A stretch of 31,417 nt of DNA from an uncultured Prevotella sp. (GCA_900550365.1 URRR01000029.1:1-31417); one strand, 5' to 3'; shown: positions 7,943 to 15,213, counted from the stretch's first letter. The notes: generated by a model from the sequence alone, not told the origin. Numbers and translations: made by a program.

Positions 7943-8935
7943 TTACAGGTTCGGGTTGATTTCGTTCCACTTAGAGATTTCGGGCACGATGTTCAGCGTT
8001 ACCAGCTCGTCACGCATCTTGCAGAGGTGCTCGTAGCTTGCGTCAAGCTTAGCGTTCTCCTCGGCTGTTCCCTGAGGTACGGTGTAGTGAGCGCCGGTTG
8101 TGTCGAGAGTGGTGTTCATTGCCATCATGATGTGGTTGTACTTGTCGGTTGAAACGTAAGTTCCTACAGGATACTTGAACGGTTCGCCGCCCATCACGGC
8201 ACGTATCATTTCAACTGAAAGGTAAGCCGGGCTCTGGAAAGAAGAACGTCCGCGCAGCTCGATAATCTTTGCGCCGCCCTTCGTTACGTCGGTCTTCATC
8301 TGCTCCCACTCCTCGTTTGTGAACTCAGGAGTACCGATGATTTCGGTCAGAGGCTTGCCGTCGATTGTTACGTGTGAGCCGAATACTGCCATCTGCTCGC
8401 CGTGTCCGCCGTATGTAGCGCAGCCCTTAACCTCGCTCTGCATTACGTTGAACTTCTTAGCAAGCGCGCTCTGCAGACGTGTAGAGTCAAGAGCGGCGAG
8501 GGTGGTAACCTGTGAAGGTTTCAGTCCTGAGTACAGCAGAGTTACCAGTCCGGTAAGGTCAGCCGGGTTGAAGATTATTACAACGTGTTTAACATCGGGG
8601 CAATACTCCTTGATGTTCTTGCCGAGGCCTTCAGCAATCTCGCAGTTACCCTTGAGCAGATCCTCACGGGTCATGCCTGCCTTACGGGGAGCGCCACCTG
8701 AAGAGATGATGTATTTAGCGTTGGTGAATGCTTCTTTAGCATCTGTTGTGGCAGTGATTTTAACGTCGCCGAAGCCGCTCTGGCGCATTTCCTCAGCCAC
8801 GCCTTCGGGTGAGAACACGTCATAGAGGCAGATGTCGTTAGTCAGGCGCATTGTGAGTGCTGTCTGTACCATGTTTGAACCAATCATTCCGGCTGCGCCG
8901 ACGATTGTAAGTTTTTCATTAGTCAAAAATTCCAT
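7943..8935 (-). CDS. mdh: Malate dehydrogenase (NAD)
   Basis: The enzyme interconverts malate and oxaloacetate with NAD(H) in the cytoplasm; in Bacteroidales it works in the reductive branch towards fumarate and succinate. The 330 residues show the Rossmann motif GAAGMIGS (13-20), the mobile-loop arginines Arg84 and Arg90 in APRKAGMTRED, Arg153 in LDSTRLQ, and catalytic His178 in GGHGEQM. It is alone on the minus strand with its own -7 element and terminator. Unusually for this region, the start is preceded by AGAGGT, a partial Shine-Dalgarno sequence, 7 bases from the ATG. Confidence 0.95.
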   Translation of the reverse strand: MEFLTNEKLTIVGAAGMIGSNMVQTALTMRLTNDICLYDVFSPEGVAEEMRQSGFGDVKITATTDAKEAFTNAKYIISSGGAPRKAGMTREDLLKGNCEIAEGLGKNIKEYCPDVKHVVIIFNPADLTGLVTLLYSGLKPSQVTTLAALDSTRLQSALAKKFNVMQSEVKGCATYGGHGEQMAVFGSHVTIDGKPLTEIIGTPEFTNEEWEQMKTDVTKGGAKIIELRGRSSFQSPAYLSVEMIRAVMGGEPFKYPVGTYVSTDKYNHIMMAMNTTLDTTGAHYTVPQGTAEENAKLDASYEHLCKMRDELVTLNIVPEISKWNEINPNL

Positions 8936-8985
8936 AATAAACCTCTTGTTTTTTATTTGTTAAGACATTCCTTGTTTTCGTGATG

Positions 8986-8993
8986 CAAAGTTA
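8986..8993 (-). promoter_or_regulatory. -7 element for mdh
   Basis: On the minus strand the bases read TAACTTTG, matching TAnnTTTG, about 50 bases before the mdh start. No clear -33 TTG is seen at the usual distance. Confidence 0.6.
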
Positions 8994-9033
8994 GGGAAAA
9001 AAGCTGAATATGCGGTATTTATTCTTCTTTTAG

Positions 9034-9065
9034 TTTGTTATTAAATATAAAAATACATATCTTTG
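9034..9065 (+). promoter_or_regulatory. Promoter of the Xaa-Pro aminopeptidase gene
   Basis: TTTG at 9034-9037, a 20-base gap, then TATCTTTG at 9058-9065: a full Bacteroidetes promoter. It rules out the TTG at 9035 as a start codon. Confidence 0.8.
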
Positions 9066-9133
9066 TAATGTCTGTATTACAACTTAAACCTCAAGACCGT
9101 ATGGCCTTGAATCCAAATAACATGATAACTGAT

Positions 9134-10918
9134 ATGAACACAATTATTAGCAAACGGCTTGATGCCCTGCGTGAGGTGATGCGGCGGGAGAGCATCGACG
9201 CCTTTATTTTTCCCAGCACAGACCCTCACAACGGCGAGTATGTGCCCGACCGCTGGAAGGGGCGCGAGTGGATAAGCGGCTTCAACGGCTCGGCCGGTAC
9301 GGCTGTGGTGACGATGCGCGAGGCCGCCCTGTGGACCGACTCCCGCTACTTCCTGGCGGCTGAGGAGCAGCTTGCCGGCACGGAGTTCAGGCTGATGAAG
9401 GAGCGCGTAGAGGGCACTCCTACGATAATAAAATGGCTCGGCATGAAGCTGGCCACGGTCAGCAGTCCCGTGGTAGGTGTCGACGGGATGGTTAACTCGG
9501 CCGCGTCGGTCAGCGGATTGATAAGCGGTCTGCGTGCCGAAGGCGGCATAACGGTGCGCACTAATTATGATCCGTTGGAGCGGATATGGCCTGACCGCCC
9601 CGCCGTGCCGCAGGACAAGGTGACCATACATCCGCTTGAATACGCCGGGGAGACGTGCCGCTCGAAGATAAGCCGCATACGCCAGGCGCTGAAGGAACGC
9701 CATGCCTGCGGCATGCTGGCCGCCGCGCTTGACGACATAGCATGGACTCTGAACCTGCGCGGCACTGATGTACACTGTAATCCGGTGTTCGTGTCTTATC
9801 TTCTCATCGACTCCAAGCGCGTAACCCTTTTCGTTGACCGCGCCAAACTGACGCCCGACGTTGAGGCTTATCTTGCCGCTGAGGGAGTGAGCACGGCCGA
9901 CTACGGCGCCGTGGGCAAGGCGCTTGCTGCTTACGGGGAGTACAATATCCTTATGGATGCTGACGAAATAAATTACACCTTATTTAATATACCGTCATGT
10001 CTTAAGGTCAACGCCCCGTCGCCAATACCTGCGCTGAAGGCCGTAAAGAACGGGACGGAGATAGAAGGCTTCCGCCGTGCCATGCTGCGTGACGGCGTAG
10101 CCATGGTGAAGTTCCTGCGATGGCTGCGCCCGGCGGTTGAGGCCGGCGGTCAGACAGAGATGAGCGTTGACCGCAAACTTACCTCGCTGCGTGCCGGGCA
10201 GCCGCTTTACCGCGGTTTGTCGTTCGACACTATCGCGGCGTATCAGGAGCACGGGGCAATCGTGCATTATGAGGCAACGCCCGAAACAGACGCCATGCTG
10301 CGCCCCGAAGGCTTTATCCTGATAGACTCAGGGGCACAATATCTTGACGGAACAACCGACATTACGCGCACCGTAAGCCTCGGCCCGCTGACCGATGAGC
10401 AACGCCGTGTGTACACGCTGGTGCTCAAAGCGCATGTACAGTTGGAGATGTGCAAGTTCCCCCGCGGAGCTTCGGGCACTCAGATTGACGCCGTTGCCCG
10501 TGAGCCTTTATGGCGCGAGGGCCTGAATTACCTGCACGGCACGGGTCATGGGGTAGGCTCTTACCTCAATGTACACGAGGGACCTCACCAGATACGCATG
10601 GAATATAAGCCCGCTCCGATTGTAGAAGGCATGACCGTGACCGACGAACCGGGCATCTATCTGGCGTCGCGCTTCGGCGTGCGGACGGAGAACACTCTGC
10701 TCGCCGTGCCCTATATGGAGACTGAGCACGGACGTTTCCTCCAGTTTGAGCCGCTCACTCTCTGTCCGATAGACACCGCGCCGATTATCCGCAGCATGCT
10801 TACCGCCGAGGAGACGGCCTGGCTCAACGCTTATCACGCCACCGTATATGACCGCCTCGCGCCACTGCTTGATGGTGAAGACCGCACCTGGCTGCAAGAG
10901 GCCTGCGCCCCGATTTAA
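9134..10918 (+). CDS. Xaa-Pro aminopeptidase, M24B family, long form
   Basis: This metallopeptidase removes N-terminal residues that precede proline. From ATG 9134 it has 594 residues: two creatinase-type N-terminal domains (about 1-160 and 170-305) and a pita-bread catalytic domain (about 310-530), with a C-terminal extension typical of the long aminopeptidase P form. Metal ligands are visible: Asp398 and Asp409 (DSGAQYLDGTTDITR), His472 (HGTGHG), Glu505 (TDEPG) and Glu519 (RTEN). Other in-frame starts are 9101 and 9122; 9134 (MNTIISKRLDALREVM) matches the usual family start and leaves a leader of about 60 bases after the promoter. A repeat array begins 47 bases after the stop. Confidence 0.93.
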   Translation: MNTIISKRLDALREVMRRESIDAFIFPSTDPHNGEYVPDRWKGREWISGFNGSAGTAVVTMREAALWTDSRYFLAAEEQLAGTEFRLMKERVEGTPTIIKWLGMKLATVSSPVVGVDGMVNSAASVSGLISGLRAEGGITVRTNYDPLERIWPDRPAVPQDKVTIHPLEYAGETCRSKISRIRQALKERHACGMLAAALDDIAWTLNLRGTDVHCNPVFVSYLLIDSKRVTLFVDRAKLTPDVEAYLAAEGVSTADYGAVGKALAAYGEYNILMDADEINYTLFNIPSCLKVNAPSPIPALKAVKNGTEIEGFRRAMLRDGVAMVKFLRWLRPAVEAGGQTEMSVDRKLTSLRAGQPLYRGLSFDTIAAYQEHGAIVHYEATPETDAMLRPEGFILIDSGAQYLDGTTDITRTVSLGPLTDEQRRVYTLVLKAHVQLEMCKFPRGASGTQIDAVAREPLWREGLNYLHGTGHGVGSYLNVHEGPHQIRMEYKPAPIVEGMTVTDEPGIYLASRFGVRTENTLLAVPYMETEHGRFLQFEPLTLCPIDTAPIIRSMLTAEETAWLNAYHATVYDRLAPLLDGEDRTWLQEACAPI

Positions 10919-10965
10919 ACCCAGAATTATCATATCGCTAACTCGCTGATAATCAGCATCGTTCC

Positions 10966-11046
10966 AAAAGGCCGTCTTTTGCATTGCAAAAGACGGCCTT
11001 TTACACGTCAAGAGGTGGCCTTTTGTAACGTAAAAGGCCACCTCTT
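10966..11046. repeat. 81-bp array 3: four 15-bp units, 22-bp period
   Basis: The units are 10966-10980 (AAAAGGCCGTCTTTT), 10988-11002 (AAAAGACGGCCTTTT), 11010-11024 (AAGAGGTGGCCTTTT) and 11032-11046 (AAAAGGCCACCTCTT). The 7-base spacers are GCATTGC, ACACGTC and GTAACGT. Both pairs are perfect over 15 positions, and the first extends to 17 with GC/GC. It lies between the convergent aminopeptidase and mscL genes. This is the cleanest of the three arrays. Confidence 0.92.
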
Positions 11047-11049
11047 GGT

Positions 11050-11074
11050 AATTCATAATTCACAATTCATAATT
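11050..11074. repeat. Short AT-rich direct repeat
   Basis: AATTCATAATT occurs at 11050-11060 and again at 11064-11074, separated by CAC. It sits directly between the 22-bp-period array and the GGATTTGCAATCC cluster. Confidence 0.6.
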
Positions 11075-11092
11075 GGGCAAGCTCCGATTCGG

Positions 11093-11246
11093 CGGATTTG
11101 CAATCCGACGAAATTGAGTATTAGGATTTGTAATCCTAAGAAAAGCAATGAACCTTTTTACCGGATTGCAAATCCTTATACTCACACCTGCGGATTGCAA
11201 ATCCGCAGGAACGGTTGGTGGACGGTTGCAAATCCGCAGGAACGGT
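11093..11246. repeat. Cluster of five GGATTTGCAATCC-type palindromes
   Basis: The palindromic units are 11093-11107 (CGGATTTGCAATCCG), 11121-11139 (TTAGGATT-TGT-AATCCTAA), 11163-11175 (GGATTGCAAATCC), 11188-11208 (CTGCGGATT-GCA-AATCCGCAG) and 11223-11236 (left arm damaged). Units 4 and 5 share a 21-base direct repeat (11195-11215 and 11226-11246). Centre spacing is about 30, 39, 29 and 31 bases. I recall similar palindromes as dispersed intergenic repeats in Bacteroidetes, possibly REP-like. With the array before it, it fills the 350-base gap between the aminopeptidase and mscL. Confidence 0.85.
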
Positions 11247-11268
11247 ATATTTTCTTAATTCTTAACTC

Positions 11269-11712
11269 TTACTTCTTATTTTCCGCCTGCTGCTTCAATA
11301 AGTCACGTATTTCGGTGAGCAGTTTTTCCTCTCTTGTCGGCTCGGCCGCTTTCGCCACTTCAGCCGCTTTCTTCTTGTCCTCGTTCTTCTTTGTAAGTCT
11401 GTTGATGCCACGGAGCATAAGGAACACACACAAGGCTATTATTATAAAGTCAAACGTGGTCTGGATGAAGTTGCCGTAGTTGATTGTGGCCGGTGCCAGT
11501 TTCTCAATGCCCACGTCTATTGAGGGCAGAGTAACCTTCAGGTCAGCAAAGTTTACGCCGCCGATAAGCCAGCCGACGGGCGGCATTATCAGGTCGTTGA
11601 CGATTGAAGACACAATTTTGCCGAACGCGCCGCCTATGATAACGCCGACGGCCATGTCAACAGCGTTGCCTTTTATGGCGAACTGCTTGAACTCGTTTAT
11701 CAGTTTACCCAT
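11269..11712 (-). CDS. mscL: Large-conductance mechanosensitive channel
   Basis: MscL is a pentameric inner-membrane channel that opens under osmotic downshock. The 147 residues show the N-terminal amphipathic helix (MGKLINEFKQFAIKGN), TM1 with VDMAVGVIIGGAFGKIVSS (about 18-45), a periplasmic loop (about 50-80), TM2 (about 80-102, FIQTTFDFIIIALCVFLML) and a cytoplasmic helix (about 128-142, EEKLLTEIRDLLKQQ). A Lys/Ala-rich linker joins TM2 to that helix. It is a single-gene unit on the minus strand, convergent with the aminopeptidase gene. Confidence 0.96.
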   Translation of the reverse strand: MGKLINEFKQFAIKGNAVDMAVGVIIGGAFGKIVSSIVNDLIMPPVGWLIGGVNFADLKVTLPSIDVGIEKLAPATINYGNFIQTTFDFIIIALCVFLMLRGINRLTKKNEDKKKAAEVAKAAEPTREEKLLTEIRDLLKQQAENKK

Positions 11713-11748
11713 GTCGTTATTGTTTTAAATGGTTTTACAATGATTCTG

Positions 11749-11756
11749 CAAATATA
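11749..11756 (-). promoter_or_regulatory. -7 element for mscL
   Basis: On the minus strand the bases read TATATTTG, matching TAnnTTTG, about 37 bases before the mscL start. No clear -33 element was seen. Confidence 0.55.
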
Positions 11757-11881
11757 AAAATATTTTTACATGACAGATGCCTTGTGGCGTTCTTTTTAAG
11801 GTCTTTTCTGCCGGTATTCAGCAAGGTAAGCATTTATGCTGACTGAAAAATACTTTGTTTATTGAAAAAACAAGCTAATAT

Positions 11882-11913
11882 TTTGCAAATCAGAAAAATA
11901 AACAGTAACTTTG
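11882..11913 (+). promoter_or_regulatory. Promoter of rpsU
   Basis: TTTG at 11882-11885, a 20-base gap, then TAACTTTG at 11906-11913. Transcription from about 11920 gives a leader of about 58 bases. Confidence 0.8.
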
Positions 11914-11977
11914 CAGCCGCTAATAAAAGCATCGATAATAAAAATAAGTTTAACATATAAAAAATTAAAGACAAAAC

Positions 11978-12169
11978 ATGATTATTGTACCAGTAAAAGA
12001 TGGTGAGAACATCGAAAGAGCTTTAAAGAAGTTTAAGAGGAAATTTGAGAAGACAGGTGTTGTTAAGGAGCTTCGTGCCCGTCAGCAGTATAACAAGCCG
12101 TCTGTCATCAAGCGCCTTAAGATGCAGCACGCCATTTACGTCCAGAAGCTGAGAACTGCCGAGGAGTAA
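11978..12169 (+). CDS. rpsU: 30S ribosomal protein S21
   Basis: The 63-residue basic protein matches bS21 (MIIVPVKDGENIERALKKFKRK, then ELRARQQYNKPS). bS21 sits next to the 16S 3' end; in Bacteroidetes it helps hide the anti-Shine-Dalgarno sequence. The start here is preceded only by A-rich sequence, without a Shine-Dalgarno motif. The recombinase gene and hpf follow in the same direction. Confidence 0.96.
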   Translation: MIIVPVKDGENIERALKKFKRKFEKTGVVKELRARQQYNKPSVIKRLKMQHAIYVQKLRTAEE

Positions 12170-12248
12170 AAATATCCCCTGAAAATTTGGTGGTTCGGTT
12201 TTATTTTCGTAAATTCGTTGCCGAAATACATTAGTGGGCAGCGTTTTT

Positions 12249-13133
12249 ATGTCAATAAAAGAATTTTTGGACTACCTGCGGTTCGAACGGAATTTTTCGT
12301 TGAGAACAGTCGGGGAATACGGCGACGACTTGCGAAAGTTTGAGTCGTTCTTTAAGAATTTGGACGCCACGCTCACATGGGAGACGATTGACTCCGATGT
12401 CATCCGTGACTGGATGGAGAGCATGATGGATAAAGGAAACATTGCGACATCGGTCAACAGAAGACTGAGCGCGGTGCGTTCCTTTTATCGTTTTGCCCTG
12501 TCGCGAGGCTGGGTTGAGGCTGACCCGGCTCACGGCGTGAAAGGACCGAAAAAGGAAAAGCCCCTGCCGCAGTTCGTCAGGGAAGGCGAGATGGACATGC
12601 TCCTTGATGAAAGCATGTGGAACATGAGCCGCTATGAAGACATTTGCGCGCGTACATTAATATTAATGTTATATGAGACCGGTCTCCGCATATCCGAGCT
12701 TCTCGGGCTTGACGATGCTGACGTGGATCTTGAAGCGTGCAGCCTGAAGGTCACGGGAAAGAGGAACAAGCAGCGCGTGATACCTTTCGGAGGCGAGCTG
12801 CGTGATGCCTTGACCGCATATATGGCGGCGCGTGACAAGGATGTGGCGCGCAAGACCGGCGCCCTGTTCGTGTCACGCCGCGGCGAACGGCTGACGTATT
12901 CAAAGGCGCGGCGTGATGTGCGCGATAACCTTGCGCGCGTGTGCTCGCTGAAGAAGCGCAGTCCCCATGTGCTGAGGCATACCTTTGCCACGGCCATGCT
13001 TAACAACGGCGCAGGGCTCGAGAGCGTGAAGAAGCTGCTCGGGCATGCGGCCCTTACTACTACAGAGATATACACTCACACTACTTTCGAGCAGTTGAGG
13101 AAAGTATATGAGTCAGCCCATCCGAGGGCATAA
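12249..13133 (+). CDS. Tyrosine recombinase, XerC/XerD type
   Basis: From ATG 12249 the protein is 294 residues, normal for Xer. It has an N-terminal SAM-like core-binding domain (about 1-85) and a C-terminal catalytic domain. The six active-site residues are present: Arg147 (TGLRISELLGL), Lys171 (VTGKRNKQR), His240 and Arg243 (HVLRHTFATAML), His266 (LLGHAALTT) and Tyr275 (EIYTH). The frame opens at GTG 12234, but MSIKEFLDYLRFERN is the usual family start. Xer proteins resolve chromosome dimers at dif. I recall a copy lying between rpsU and hpf in other Bacteroidales, so this is probably a resident gene, not an integrase; whether it is XerC or XerD cannot be told here. Confidence 0.92.
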   Translation: MSIKEFLDYLRFERNFSLRTVGEYGDDLRKFESFFKNLDATLTWETIDSDVIRDWMESMMDKGNIATSVNRRLSAVRSFYRFALSRGWVEADPAHGVKGPKKEKPLPQFVREGEMDMLLDESMWNMSRYEDICARTLILMLYETGLRISELLGLDDADVDLEACSLKVTGKRNKQRVIPFGGELRDALTAYMAARDKDVARKTGALFVSRRGERLTYSKARRDVRDNLARVCSLKKRSPHVLRHTFATAMLNNGAGLESVKKLLGHAALTTTEIYTHTTFEQLRKVYESAHPRA

Positions 13134-13157
13134 ACCTTATATTAACCTTATAAAAAC

Positions 13158-13165
13158 AAGGAGGT
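13158..13165 (+). promoter_or_regulatory. Full Shine-Dalgarno sequence before hpf
   Basis: AAGGAGGT lies 4 bases before the hpf ATG. Nearly all other starts in the window have only A-rich sequence, as usual in Bacteroidetes. Confidence 0.85.
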
Positions 13166-13169
13166 AACT

Positions 13170-13469
13170 ATGGAAATTAAGATTCAGTCTATTCATTTTG
13201 ACGCTACCGAGCAACTTAAGGCATTTATCGAGAAGAAAGTATCAAAGCTGGAAAAGTCTTATGAAGATATCCAAAACGTAGAAGTACAACTCAAGGTGGT
13301 AAAGCCGGCAACGTCGCTTAACAAGGAGACGAGCATCACGGTAATGGTTCCCGGACAGCGTATTTTCGTTGAAAAGGTCTGTGATACTTTTGAGGAAGGA
13401 ATTGACCTTTGCGTGGATTCTCTGAGGGTTCAATTAGTGAAATTCAAAGAAAAACTGCGTAATAACTAA
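13170..13469 (+). CDS. hpf: Ribosome hibernation factor, HPF/RaiA family
   Basis: The 99-residue protein fits the short HPF/RaiA (S30AE) family: MEIKIQSIHFDATEQLKAFIEKKVSKLEK, then the beta strands VEVQLKVVKP and ETSITVMVPG, and a second helix with FEEGIDLCVDSLRVQLVKFKEKL. Such proteins bind the 30S decoding centre in slow growth and inactivate ribosomes. The C-terminal dimerisation domain of long HPF is absent. The gene lies 36 bases after the recombinase and ends 16 bases before the -33 element of the tRNA promoter. Its AAGGAGGT is exceptional in this region. Confidence 0.93.
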   Translation: MEIKIQSIHFDATEQLKAFIEKKVSKLEKSYEDIQNVEVQLKVVKPATSLNKETSITVMVPGQRIFVEKVCDTFEEGIDLCVDSLRVQLVKFKEKLRNN

Positions 13470-13486
13470 AAAAAAGCTCTGAAAAT

Positions 13487-13517
13487 TTTGGAGGTTAAAA
13501 AATAATGCCTATCTTTG
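13487..13517 (+). promoter_or_regulatory. Promoter of the tRNA-tuf unit
   Basis: TTTG at 13487-13490, a 19-base gap, then TATCTTTG at 13510-13517, about 50 bases before the first tRNA. No good promoter was seen between the tRNAs and tuf, so tuf may be co-transcribed. Confidence 0.82.
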
Positions 13518-13570
13518 CAGCCGTTTTAGGACACGTCCTTACAAACAAGCGCCTGACGGCTGCTTTGCTT

Positions 13571-13644
13571 GCCTCTTTAGCTCAGTTGGCCAGAGCACGT
13601 GATTTGTAATCTCGGGGTCGTTGGTTCGAATCCGACAAGAGGCT
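13571..13644 (+). tRNA. tRNA-Thr (TGT)
   Basis: Acceptor GCCTCTT pairs with AAGAGGC, followed by discriminator T; D arm TAGCTCAGTTGGCC; T arm GTTCGAAT. The anticodon loop TTTGTAA carries TGT. The anticodon stem (CGTGA/TCTCG) has one T-T mismatch. CCA is not encoded. Confidence 0.95.
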
Positions 13645-13670
13645 CACAGAAAGAGACGTTTCTAAAGAAA

Positions 13671-13753
13671 GGGTGGTTACCAGAGTGGCCAAATGGGGCA
13701 GACTGTAAATCTGCTGGCTTTCGCCTTCGGTGGTTCGAATCCATCACCACCCA
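13671..13753 (+). tRNA. tRNA-Tyr (GTA)
   Basis: Acceptor GGGTGGT pairs with ACCACCC, discriminator A. Anticodon stem GCAGA/TCTGC with loop CTGTAAA carries GTA. A long variable arm (TGGCTTTCGCCTTC) is typical of class II tRNA-Tyr. Confidence 0.95.
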
Positions 13754-13770
13754 CTTCAGTAGAAGTCTTT

Positions 13771-13843
13771 GCGGAAATAGCTCAGTTGATAGAGCACTAG
13801 CCTTCCAAGCTGGGGGTCGCGGGTTTGAGTCCCGTTTTCCGCT
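13771..13843 (+). tRNA. tRNA-Gly (TCC)
   Basis: Acceptor GCGGAAA pairs with TTTCCGC, discriminator T. Anticodon loop CTTCCAA carries TCC; the stem CTAGC/GCTGG has one wobble. Confidence 0.95.
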
Positions 13844-13849
13844 CACGCT

Positions 13850-13921
<72 letters not shown>

Positions 13922-13992
13922 CTACGACTTTATAATAATTGTCGAAGCAGAAAATACACGATTATTCATTAAAATAACAAATAAGTAAAGCT

Positions 13993-15186
13993 ATGGCTAA
14001 AGAACATTTTGAACGTACCAAACCGCATGTTAACATTGGTACTATCGGTCACGTAGACCACGGTAAGACCACTCTTACTGCAGCCATCACCAAGGTGCTC
14101 GCAGAGAGGATTAAGGGTAATGAGGGCAATATCAAGTCTTTCGACCAGATCGACAACGCTCCTGAGGAGAAAGAGCGTGGTATTACTATCAATACTGCAC
14201 ACGTAGAGTATGAGACAGAAAACCGTCACTATGCTCACGTAGACTGCCCGGGACACGCTGACTACGTTAAGAACATGGTTACTGGTGCGGCTCAGATGGA
14301 CGGTGCCATCATCGTTGTTGCTGCAACTGACGGTCCTATGCCCCAGACACGTGAGCACGTGCTTCTCGCTCGTCAGGTAAACGTTCCTCGTCTGGTTGTT
14401 TTCCTGAACAAGTGTGACATGGTTGACGATGAGGAAATGCTCGAGCTCGTTGAAATGGAGATGCGTGAGCTTCTCGATCAGTACGAGTATGACGGCGACA
14501 ATACTCCTATCATCCGCGGTTCTGCACTCGGCGCACTCAACGGAGTTGCTAAGTGGGAAGACAAGATCATGGAGCTTATGAAGGCTGTTGACGAGTGGAT
14601 TCCGCTGCCTCCGCGTGACCTTGACAAGCCGTTCCTGATGCCGGTTGAGGACGTATTCTCAATCACAGGTCGTGGAACAGTTGCTACCGGCCGTATCGAG
14701 ACTGGCCGCGTTAAGGTAGGTGATGAGGTTGAGCTGCTCGGTCTTGGCGAGGACAAGAAGTCAGTCGTAACCGGTGTTGAGATGTTCCGTAAGATTCTTG
14801 ACGAGGGTGAAGCTGGTGACAACGTCGGTCTGCTTCTCCGTGGTATCGACAAGAACGAAATCAAGCGTGGTATGGTACTCTGCCACCCGGGACAGATTAA
14901 GCCTCACAAGAAGTTCAAGGCTCAGATCTACGTTCTGAAGAAAGAGGAAGGCGGACGTCATACTCCGTTCGGAAACAAGTATCGTCCTCAGTTCTACCTC
15001 CGTACAATGGACTGCACCGGTGAAATTCATCTGCCCGATGGCGTTGAGATGGTAATGCCTGGTGATAACGTTACAATCACTGTAGATCTTATCTACGCTG
15101 TTGCCCTGAACGTTGGTCTGCGTTTCGCTATCCGCGAAGGTGGCCGTACGGTAGGTGCAGGTCAGATCACAGAGATCCTCGAGTAA
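13993..15186 (+). CDS. tuf: Elongation factor Tu
   Basis: EF-Tu delivers aminoacyl-tRNA to the ribosome as a GTP complex. The 397 residues show GHVDHGKT (19-26), the switch I segment RGITI (about 62-66), DCPGH (84-88) and NKCD (139-142), then the two beta-barrel domains. Codon use is strongly biased, as expected for a highly expressed gene. It follows the four tRNAs after 71 bases, and a hairpin followed by TTTT lies 27 bases after its stop, directly before tRNA-Trp. Confidence 0.98.
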   Translation: MAKEHFERTKPHVNIGTIGHVDHGKTTLTAAITKVLAERIKGNEGNIKSFDQIDNAPEEKERGITINTAHVEYETENRHYAHVDCPGHADYVKNMVTGAAQMDGAIIVVAATDGPMPQTREHVLLARQVNVPRLVVFLNKCDMVDDEEMLELVEMEMRELLDQYEYDGDNTPIIRGSALGALNGVAKWEDKIMELMKAVDEWIPLPPRDLDKPFLMPVEDVFSITGRGTVATGRIETGRVKVGDEVELLGLGEDKKSVVTGVEMFRKILDEGEAGDNVGLLLRGIDKNEIKRGMVLCHPGQIKPHKKFKAQIYVLKKEEGGRHTPFGNKYRPQFYLRTMDCTGEIHLPDGVEMVMPGDNVTITVDLIYAVALNVGLRFAIREGGRTVGAGQITEILE

Positions 15187-15213
15187 TAATCCAAAAAGGA
15201 TATTAATCATACT

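Noticed and set aside
10966..11046. CRISPR-like reading of the repeat-spacer pattern
   Set aside because: Units are only 15 bases, alternate in orientation and are divergent; spacers are 7 bases and partly shared between arrays (GCATTGC twice), and no cas genes are present.
10979..11479. Open frame of 166 codons over array 3 and the palindrome cluster
   Set aside because: It reads through non-coding repeats and overlaps the end of mscL on the other strand; the peptide resembles no protein family.
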